Assembly: GCA_028583685.1 (NCBI GenBank)
Contig: JAMXIF010001194.1
Location: 18,086,222 to 18,150,221 of the forward strand
Length of the DNA stretch: 64,000 nucleotides
Direction of reading: 5' to 3'
DNA from: Petaurus breviceps papuanus
Taxonomy: Eukaryota; Chordata; Mammalia; Diprotodontia; Petauridae
A model generated the notes under the pieces. It ran no database searches, was not told where the DNA came from, and saw only the letters and a program-made list of their open reading frames with translations. Every line of letters begins with the position of its first letter. The first letter of the stretch is position 1. Both the position numbers and the translations under genes were made by a program. This document shows, piece after piece, positions 56,638 to 64,000 of the stretch.

Positions 56638-56640
<3 letters not shown>
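56020..56640 (+). pseudogene. L1 ORF2 endonuclease N-terminal remnant
   Basis: Directly after the GA tract: IITVTLNRMNSPIKH (compare human ILTLNVNGLNSPIKRH), then WIKKQ/NPSMCC-like text and the exact words for KKHT. Later comes NELQEEVDIKI, then the GDFN box decayed to GTSTFHSQ, and finally text for RKLNGNREEYNFFFSSTWHL near 56580-56635, just before a CA repeat where the family has the SKIDHI box. This is the APE endonuclease of L1 ORF2. The copy ends at the repeat, and several stops are present. Confidence 0.75.

Positions 56641-56681
<41 letters not shown>
56640..56681. repeat. (CA)n microsatellite
   Basis: A pure CA run of about 20 units that arose at the decayed L1 endonuclease end. Confidence 0.95.
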
Positions 56682-56688
<7 letters not shown>

Positions 56689-56694
56689 TCTGAA

Positions 56695-57000
56695 GATCTG
56701 TAATCTCATAACCTTCTTGTCATTAACACTGTCTTCAATGTATTTAATCACAATACAACCTTGTGGATGCACCATCGCAGCAAACATTGACATTTAATTG
56801 TTTGGCATTTAATGTCATCATAATGAAAAAAGGCAGACAAGATGTGAAAATGATTTAAAAAATGTCTATGCTGAGTTCTGGACACATCAGAGATATCCTC
56901 TCCAAGCTAAATATTTACATTCAACAAAAGTGCTGGCCCCAACATGACTACCAGAAGACAATGTTAACATATTAAAATGTTTCTCCCTGAAGAAACAATT
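56695..57000 (+). mobile_element. Second copy of the APE-type LINE (endonuclease segment only)
   Basis: CATAACCTTCTTGTCATTAACAC, CTTGTGGATGCACCATCGC, GCAGCAAACATTGACATTTA, CCTCTCCAAGCTAAATATT and CATTCAACAAAAGTG parallel 3975-4195 in order. It is truncated at both ends. Confidence 0.75.
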
Positions 57001-57754
57001 CATTGCTCATTCTTTCTATATCTTCCCATTTCCATTAGTAAAGGGGAACAAGAGTTCAAGGGTTGATGCTATAGAATTCTCAGAGATGAAACTGTCATCA
57101 TCTATCATGTTGCCATAGTGTGGTAGGTAAAAACTTAGGCTAGGATTCCCCTCCTTTTCCTAAAAAACAAAACAAAACAATGTGACTACCCTTTGGACTT
57201 AATTGTTCCAGCGAACTATATTGAATCATTGAATCTACCATGTGAAGCCAAAGTCAAGGGGAGCTTCACCCAACTGAACCCTATATTTTTAGTAAATATT
57301 CTTTCCATGATACTTTTAAGTAAATTTCTTTTTCTTAATGTTGTCACCTATTAGTGCCTCATTTAATTCCAATCCAAAGCCTTAACAACTGTACTAGTCT
57401 ATATCATGCCTGACCCAAAATGTACAGCGAATTTTTAAATGCTGAAATAACACTTCTCTCTGGGTGACAGTTTTCTCCCATTTAGCACTTTCATAGGGTT
57501 CCTCAACTTCCTCCAATGCAATAGCCACCCAGTCTTTCTGCTCTTCCTCTGCTTTCAACTTTTATTTTTTTCCTTTCTTCATTCACAATTCCCTCATGGT
57601 CTAATTCTGTCTTTATTCTTTCTCCTTATTTATTAGCTCTTCTTACTTCCTTCAACTTGTTCATTGACTTTTGTTTTCTGATTATGATTTCTACTTTCAT
57701 TCCAAAACTTCTATCCTTTCTATTTACATTTATCCATCACAGGTTTGTTAGTAG
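57001..57754. other. No recognised feature
   Basis: Unassigned and pyrimidine-rich from about 57520. Confidence 0.45.
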
Positions 57755-57870
57755 TCAGTCAATGAGTGTTTGTTAACTGCCAGCTATGTGTCAGATACTG
57801 TGCTAATTGGTAGGGATACAAAAAAAGGATGCAAAATACATTCACTGCCTTCAGGGAGACCACAGTCTAA
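57755..57870 (+). repeat. Ancient mammalian interspersed repeat (family unassigned)
   Basis: CAGCTATGTGTCAGATACTGTGC, GGTAGGGATACAAAAAAAGG and CACTGCCTTCAGGGAGACC share order with 60815 and 51315. Confidence 0.6.
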
Positions 57871-57894
57871 TGGGATATATCTTTGAAAGGAAGC

Positions 57895-58090
57895 CCAGAC
57901 AAGTGGAAAGAATGCTGTACTTGGTACTAGCAGAGGTCTGAATTCTCCTTCCAGACTCTTACGAGTTGAATAACCATGGAGAAGTCATTTAATCTCTCAA
58001 TGCCCCTGTTTCCACAAAGATAAAATGGGGATAATAATGCTAGCATTACCTCCATAAAAAGGTTCTTGTGAAAAAAAAAAAGACTCTGCA
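57895..58090 (+). mobile_element. MIR SINE
   Basis: GGTCTGAATTCTCCTTCCAG, GAGAAGTCATTTAATCTCTC and GATAAAATGGGGATAATAATGC are canonical MIR words. Confidence 0.8.
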
Positions 58091-58119
58091 CACCATCCAA
58101 TGCATTCACCAGTTCATGG

Positions 58120-58190
58120 GGTCATTGATCTAGAGATGGAAGATAGTTTAGTAGTGGTATAGGCTAATCACCTCGTTTTATAGAAAATCC
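58120..58190 (+). mobile_element. MIR/THER fragment
   Basis: TCTAGAGATGGAAGATAG and CACCTCGTTTTATAG are the CORE-SINE left part. Confidence 0.45.
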
Positions 58191-58394
58191 TTGTATTCTC
58201 TTTAGCATCACACTTGGGGGCAGTTTCCACCAACATTGAGTATACATGGACACCTTTCAAAGACACCTGTGGCATAATTAGCTATTTTGACTATCTGCTA
58301 CGGGTCATTCAGTGTGTCCTTGTCACTTGGAATACAAAGTAAAACCCACTTGGATCACATCTGCAGTCTCTGACATTTACAAAATTTAAATAAA

Positions 58395-58740
58395 ACAGTT
58401 CCTGACCTCACAGAGCATATATTCCTCTAGGGGAAATGAAACAATTGTAGACAACTGAAATGTGTAAGATTACCTAAGTGTGATAGAGAAATGAAAAAAA
58501 AAATGGAATGTTATGAAGAGAACATTTTTTAAATGGCATGGGAGTTGAGAATCATGCTTAAAGGTCTAGATGGGACTTCTCAGGCAAGGAAAGAGTCAGA
58601 CTTCTGAACCTAGAGAACAATGTGAATTAGCAAAGGAGGGGTGTGCTGGGAGACAGCAAATACTTCAGTTTGGCTAGAGTAAAATTATATGGAGGGGAGC
58701 ATTATGGGGCAAGTAAAAAAATAAAGTGGTAGCAGTTTGT
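58395..58740 (+). repeat. Ancient interspersed repeat, right part
   Basis: CCTGACCTCACAGAGCATATATTC, CAGTTTGGCTAGAGTAAAATTATATGG and AGCATTATGGGGCAAG follow the downstream portion of the family seen at 57755. Confidence 0.5.
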
Positions 58741-58900
58741 GGAAAAATCATAAGATCATATATTTAGACCTAGATGGGAATTTAAGGCTTATCTAGCCCA
58801 AATCCTTCATTTGGCACATGAGGAAACTGAGGCTCAGAGAAACTAAATGATTTTCTGGAAATATAGGTAGTAGGTAGTAGTGCCCAATTCAAACCAAAAT
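58740..58900 (+). mobile_element. MIR/THER-type SINE
   Basis: TAGACCTAGATGGGAATTTAAGG, GGCACATGAGGAAACTGAGG and CAATTCAAACCAAAATTCCC. Confidence 0.75.
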
Positions 58901-59799
58901 TCCCTGAGTAGGAATCTCATCCTCTTCATTCTCTACTTGACTGATTTCCCTTATTTTTGATGGACATGAGGAACTTCCATTGTGTCCCTGAAAGACTACC
59001 ACATATTCAGCCTCTATACAGCCCTGGACAAAACGATTAGACATGTAACATCTTTGCAAAAGGCAAACCAACATGTACCATTTCCGTGGCTTTATACCCT
59101 TTTGGTTATGTTGGCAAGTCAATCACTACAAGACACTTGCAGTTAATGGAGCTGAATGTAAATGTTAAGCAGTCTGCCCATCTTCCTTTCCCCATAGGTT
59201 TCTGGGCCATTCATTCATTAGTGTGCACACAGCTATGCAATTTTATAGATTGGGAATATGCAACAGGGGAGAAATACTGATTTTGCCCAATCTAATTCTT
59301 GCTGAATCCATATTAATGCAATGGAACCCTAGCCCATCTTCAATAAAGATCCCACAAGCAATTCAAATGGGGCATTTATCACTTTCAAGAACATTCTGAC
59401 AAATTGACAATTGTTTTGCTAGAGCAAGAGGGTCTTTGAGGGAAAGGTGATCAGTTTTATGATTTAGCAAATGAAGGTAAATTTAAACTGCTGATATGGC
59501 TGATTTTAAAATAAGTCAACTCTCCTAAAGCCAGGTTTTTCCCTGAGTCCTTTAGTCAAGGGGCTATGTCCTCAGTAACATAAGTAAGGATTTCTATTAA
59601 GGAACATGACCTTATGATACATGATCCTTATGGTAAATGAAGCCCCAAGGAAGGGCTTAAATGACCCACTTTACACTAATTTATAGTAATGATGATCCTA
59701 TATTTATACCTTTTAGCTGCCCAGAAAATGAAATAAATTGTGTGTGAGGGTGCATACACAGACACATTAACTAACCAACATGGTATATAGTAGCATAAA
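58901..59799. other. No recognised feature
   Basis: Unassigned sequence. Small frames at 58889 and 59086 lack support. Confidence 0.45.
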
Positions 59800-59915
59800 G
59801 CTATGGAATGTATGTTCCTTAAGGGCAGGCACTTTTGTTTTTGTCTTTGTTCTTGAGCAATTAGCAGAGACCCTTGTAAATTGCTTAAGAAATGTTTGTT
59901 AATTTTAGTTAAAGT
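59800..59915 (+). mobile_element. L2-type 3' end
   Basis: GGAATGTATGTTCCTTAAGGGC and TTGCTTAAGAAATGTTTGTTAA form an L2 terminus. Confidence 0.65.
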
Positions 59916-59929
59916 GGAAAGCTTGTGTG

Positions 59930-60185
59930 TATGGTTTGTCCTTTGTTCCTGAAGAGAGCCAGGACGACAGGAAAATGCCATGACTTGTAAATGAATTGGA
60001 TTTGAGTTAGGGAGAACTGTGCAGAGTCACCAGCCTCACTCTCTCCTCCAGACCCATCTGGGTCCAGTGGACAGATATAGATCAGGATGATTGAAGATGG
60101 CCTAGAGGCAGTGGGAGGCCTTGGTCTTTTGTAGCTAAGGTCTTTCTGAGTTCTCACTTTGACTGAGGCATTGCCATTTCAGTGA
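59930..60185 (+). mobile_element. SINE-like family with TTTGTCCTT head, copy 1
   Basis: GGTTTGTCCTTTGTTCCTGAAG, GCCATGACTTGTAAATGAATTGG, CCATCTGGGTCCAGTGGACAG and GACTGAGGCATTGCC. The same order recurs at 61733-61955 and, shortened, at 60612. I recognise it as a marsupial repeat but cannot name it with confidence. Confidence 0.7.
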
Positions 60186-60611
60186 TTAGTCCTATTTAAG
60201 AAGTGAATGGAGAGATGACCGCTGTAATAAAAAAAAAAATCAAACTGGGAAGGAAAGATTTTCAGGGTTATTGACTGAAAGAGAAACAATTTTTTGCCTT
60301 CATTCTGAGCCATCCCTGTCCAAAAAAATAACCATTAAGTGGTGCTTGGGCAGACACCTATTGTTGGGCAATCAGTGAAAGCCAGAGAGAATTGGGTTTA
60401 ATGCATGGTCTTTAAGAAAGAAATCTAGCCAGTAAACCCCAAGATAACTAGATAGGTTTCAGTTATCGAAATCTACCTTCTTTGGGCAGAAGACCCTCAG
60501 GTAAGGACATAATACCTCTCTGGGGAGAAGGAGAGGAGAGTGAAGGGGAAAAGCTGAGTTACCCCTGGAACTGGTCAGTTGAGTATCCATTGGGGCAGCT
60601 CAGACTATTCA

Positions 60612-60665
60612 CAGGTTGTGGTTTGTCCTTCATTCTCGAAGAGGACAATGAAATCAGGAAGAATG
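60612..60665 (+). mobile_element. SINE-like family with TTTGTCCTT head, copy 2 (head only)
   Basis: GGTTTGTCCTTCATTCTCGAAG and GAGGACAATGAAATCAGG are the first 50 bp of the family. Confidence 0.65.
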
Positions 60666-60812
60666 GAGAAAACATTTTGTATGGAAGCAGAAGGTCTAGG
60701 TTTGAATCTGAGCTCTGAGGATCCTTAACAGTGTGATCTTGGGAAGCCACTTATTGTTCTTGGGGGATTCAGTTTCCAAATCCATAAAATGAGGAATTCA
60801 AACTAGGTGATC
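60666..60812 (+). mobile_element. MIR SINE
   Basis: GGTCTAGGTTTGAATCTGAGC, GTGTGATCTTGGGAAGCC and CAGTTTCCAAATCCATAAAATG. Confidence 0.8.
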
Positions 60813-60814
60813 TT

Positions 60815-60935
60815 TTCAATCAATAAATAAATATTTATTAAGTGCTTCCTATATGCTAAGTGCTGGGGATTAAAAAAAATGCAAGAAAAATTAGTCCCTG
60901 CCCTCAAGGTGTCTGCAAACTAATAGATTTTTTTA
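60815..60935 (+). repeat. Ancient mammalian interspersed repeat (family unassigned)
   Basis: AATAAATATTTATTAAGTGC, CTAAGTGCTGGGGATTAAAA and CCCTGCCCTCAAGGTGTCTG give the clearest copy of this family in the window. Confidence 0.7.
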
Positions 60936-61732
60936 GGTCCCTTCCAGTCTTACCTCTATGACCGTATTTACTGAGTGCTGTATATGTTCAGTTCTGTGTT
61001 GGACCTATGCGTTTCAAAAGAAATACAAGAAATGGTCCCAACCCCACAGAGATTGAAATCTCCTTAGGGAGACAAGATTACACAAATGAACCAATTAGTG
61101 AAGCAGATAGATATATAAATAGCATCATTTTCTAATACTGACAAGATGCTACATTGCACTCTACAGACACCTAGACTGTGCATGATGGGGTGCTAATTGG
61201 ACAATGTGACAATGAGTGTCAAAGGATTAAGATGTTGTTGTGAAAATGGACACTACTGACACAACATTGCCTCCATGCATTGTTTGGGTTCTGGCTTTAG
61301 CTTTCAGTGAATCAGGAGGTTTTGGAAGTGCCCTTGACACATCAGTCAAATGTCATATAAAGTAGTTTAAAACTTTTTTTAAAAATCATTGAAAAGGTTT
61401 TTTTTTTAGCATACCTGCAGTGAGATTTAATGGGATTCTATAAAAACTGAACGACCCTCAGAATTAGCTAAGATATTCAGGAAATGACCTTGGTGTTTTT
61501 AATTAAATCCAAAATGGAAGGTTCAAGCATTTGAAAGCTTATGTGACAACTCAGAAAAAGTTAAGACCATATATGCATAAGAAAATGACTAGTATTCTCA
61601 TGCCCTACTCAAGGTTTATAAATGCAGGTCCTAGATACTAAGATATTATTTAGGATATTGAATCAAGGATTCATGGAATAATGTCTTAGTGACTTCAGAG
61701 TTCCCAAAGAGGATACCAGTTTTACTTTGTGT
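60936..61732. other. No recognised feature, apart from a faint continuation of the ancient repeat to about 61090
   Basis: GAGTGCTGTATATGTTCAG and CCTTAGGGAGACAAGATTAC at 60970-61085 look like another degraded copy of the same family. The rest is unassigned. Confidence 0.45.
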
Positions 61733-61955
61733 GGAGATTGTAGTTTGTCTTTCATTCTGGAAAAGGACCATGACATCAGAAAGATGATGCCATGACCTGT
61801 AATTGAATTGGATTTGAGTGAGTGAGGGCTGTGTAAAGTCATCAGTCTCACCTTCTCCTCTGGAGGCATTTGGATCCTATGGCCAGATATAGATCAGGAA
61901 GACTGGAGATGGTGCAGAATGCAGTGGAAGACCTTGGTCTTTTTAAGTTAAGGTC
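61733..61955 (+). mobile_element. SINE-like family with TTTGTCCTT head, copy 3
   Basis: TAGTTTGTCTTTCATTCTGG, GACCATGACATCAGAAAGATG, GCCATGACCTGTAATTGAATTGG and CCAGATATAGATCAGGAAGAC run parallel to 59930-60150. Confidence 0.75.
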
Positions 61956-62189
61956 TTACTTTATGTTTACAACAAAGAAGAATATTAGGACTGTCCCCTT
62001 ATGATTTAGAATTTTGTATTTATTTCCCTGAGCCACAGAGGCTCAGATGCTAATACCACCCACTCTAGCTTTCATAAGGGCATCATTCCTTTCTATCAAA
62101 TAATTTAGTCTTTGTCTTTTTATTATTACTCAGAAATTCTTCACTAAGAAGCATAAGGTTCATGCCTCTTAATGAAACCTTCCTGGATT

Positions 62190-62310
62190 CATAAGATCAT
62201 AGGATCTATAACTACAAGGGACCTGAATGACCACCTAATCCAACCTCTTCATTTTACATGTGAGAAAATTGTAGTGCAAAGAAGTTCATTGACCTATAAG
62301 CCAGAAGTAA
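62190..62310 (+). mobile_element. MIR/THER-type SINE
   Basis: ATCATAGGATCTATAACTACAAGG, CCACCTAATCCAACCTC and CATTTTACATGTGAGAAAATTG. Confidence 0.75.
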
Positions 62311-62384
62311 CCTTGTCCTTCTCTGAATTCCCCAAATACTTTGTTTATACTACCTTCATGATACTCATCATATTCTGTCCCCTT

Positions 62385-62625
62385 GCACTGGATACAGTGA
62401 CATACTTGGAATCAGCAAGGCCTGAGTTCAAATTCTGATTTTTATAAATAGGGGTTGTGTGACCATAGGCAAATCATTTAACTTCTCCAAGTTCTAGTTT
62501 CCTTACCTGCAAAAAAAGGGGAAAAAATAAACTTGTAGTGCCTACCTCACAGGGTACTTAAGGCACAAATAAGGTATGCAAAGTATTTTGTAGCCATTAA
62601 AATACTATGCAAATGTCAAGTGTTA
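62385..62625 (+). mobile_element. MIR SINE, near full length
   Basis: GGAATCAGCAAGGCCTGAGTTC, GTGTGACCATAGGCAAATC, CTACCTCACAGGGTAC and the GTAGCCATTAAAATACTATGC end. Confidence 0.8.
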
Positions 62626-62629
62626 TGGA

Positions 62630-62830
62630 GACAGAATGATGTAAAGTATTGGACTTAGAGTAAGGAAGATTTGAGTTTGAATTATCTTTGATGTACTTAC
62701 TAGCTGTGTGACTACAAGTCACTTATCCAATAGCATAGCATATCATAACATTGTCAGGATCAAATAACATAATGTCTTAAAAGCATTTTCCAAAACATTC
62801 AATGTTATGTAATTATTGTGGTTGTTTTTA
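62630..62830 (+). mobile_element. MIR SINE, second in tandem
   Basis: ATTGGACTTAGAGTAAGG, CTAGCTGTGTGACTACAAGTC and TTGTCAGGATCAAATAAC. The middle is shortened. Confidence 0.65.
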
Positions 62831-64000
62831 TTCACATGCCTTATTTTCCTGCCCTATAGAGTTTTAAATTTAATTTAAATTTAAATGGAAAAATAAGATT
62901 TAACGAATGAGCCTGAGATCACATTGGTGCAAGAAACTTCTAATTAATAAAACTCCTCCTATCAACATAAATGAACACTTTCTCTGCAACCTATAATCTT
63001 ACAAAGTTGGCTACAATATTAAGAGGGTCACAGAGTCACACTACGATATGTATCACAGGCAGGGCTTGAACATTAATTTTCCTGGTCGGCTCTCTAGCCC
63101 TTTATACCACACTGACTCTCATGGATGCAAAGAATTGATCTTATTTATACTTTATAGGCACTCAGAGAATGTTTCTGGAATAAATTGATGACTATAAAAT
63201 ATGGCCCCTACCTTCAAGAAGTTTATAATTTAGTAAGGGAGACAAAGTTCAAATACATGATTCATGAAAAAGTAAACAATATATCATAACAAATATCACA
63301 GACACTATGCCTCTGTGACATAAATTGCCAGTGATCAGTACAGACAATGAGTACTAAGAGTTGAGAGGCAGAGTGATGATGAGATCTTGGATTTAGACTT
63401 GAGGTCAGGTTCTATTCTGCATTACCTCTCTTAATGATTATCTAGCCCAACAGCAGCAATATCAGGGCCATCGTGGGTGCTGAAATACTTCATTTTTTAC
63501 AAAAAGGAAATGACATCTTTCTTCATAGCAATCTGCAATCTTAGAGATGTTCATCATCACTTATGACATATGCTAAAACAATGTCTACATTATCACTCAT
63601 TATCACTATAAGAAACTTAATTTATGTAAGAAGTGTCAGAAATGATTCAGGGTGTGTCAATTTGTTTGTTGAGTTTTTGTTGTTTGTTTGGTTTTTTTTT
63701 GTTTAGAGAAAGGTTTGAGGAAGTATAGCCAAATGAAAAAGATAATTTCTTTGAAGAAAAATACTTTCACATCATAATTTATACTATTCTCCCCCCAAAA
63801 AAAATAGTGTTCATAATCTTTCCTATGGAGATTTTGAGAATAAATCTCAGTTAGATGACCAGGCAAGCTCTGAGAAAATGAGATATATAAAGAGTACATA
63901 CTTCTAATATTGGAAGACAAGAATGCAATTTTAAATTTCCCAAGAGGGTAGGTGCCAAGTCTCAGCACATTCCAATCCTCAGGAAACTGGTGAATCTGTA
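62831..64000. other. Unassigned to the window end; degraded ancient repeat at about 63150-63300
   Basis: CCCCTACCTTCAAGAAGTTTATAATTT near 63210 matches the family at 60815. A possible MIR piece lies at 63000-63120. No gene was seen. The 103-codon antisense frame at 63657-63968 runs into a T-rich tract and is not supported. Confidence 0.45.

Overview
The window looks like about 64 kb of intergenic or deep intronic DNA from a marsupial. No base supports a host protein-coding exon. The evidence for a marsupial is the repeat content: tRNA-headed SINEs with the signature GGAGTCAGGAGGACCTGAG, THER/MIR-type CORE SINEs beginning GTTGTTCAGTCA, old L2 and CR1/L3 LINEs, L1 ORF2 pieces, and ORF1-only L1 derivatives of the HAL1 (half-L1) type. 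The species cannot be fixed from the sequence. There is one 10-base N gap, inside a GATA microsatellite.

Layout. 0-6.6 kb: L2, an antisense L1 piece, a long APE-type non-LTR retrotransposon with endonuclease and reverse transcriptase remnants, and a CR1/L3 tail. 6.6-16.6 kb: mostly unassigned sequence with microsatellites, MIR/THER SINEs, two hAT-like MITEs and L2/L1/CR1 fragments. 16.6-19.5 kb: a nearly complete HAL1-type element with target-site duplications. 21-33.5 kb: L2 reverse-transcriptase sequence broken up by L1 3' ends (two of them tail-to-tail), SINEs, a degenerate minisatellite and a second HAL1-type element in reverse orientation. 33.7-34.4 kb: a probable old solo LTR. 36-42.4 kb: a three-layer nest in which an old HAL1-type element is split by a younger one, which is itself split by a retroviral fossil with inverted LTRs. 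42.4-52.9 kb: sparse fragments and unassigned DNA. 52.9-55.8 kb: a large fold-back with arms of about 390 bp around a HAL1-type body. 56-57 kb: an L1 endonuclease piece and a second copy of the APE-type LINE. 57-64 kb: MIR and L2 tails and three copies of another SINE-like family.

The elements appear to relate as follows. The HAL1-type copies encode only a coiled-coil, RRM and C-terminal-domain ORF1 and run straight from ORF1 into the 3' UTR. They share their terminal sequence with the L1 3' ends in the window, and most copies keep a CCAAGATGGC-like motif at the 5' end that resembles the YY1 site of human L1. This fits non-autonomous parasites of L1. All coding remnants are broken. Family names come from recognising sequence patterns by eye, not from a database search.
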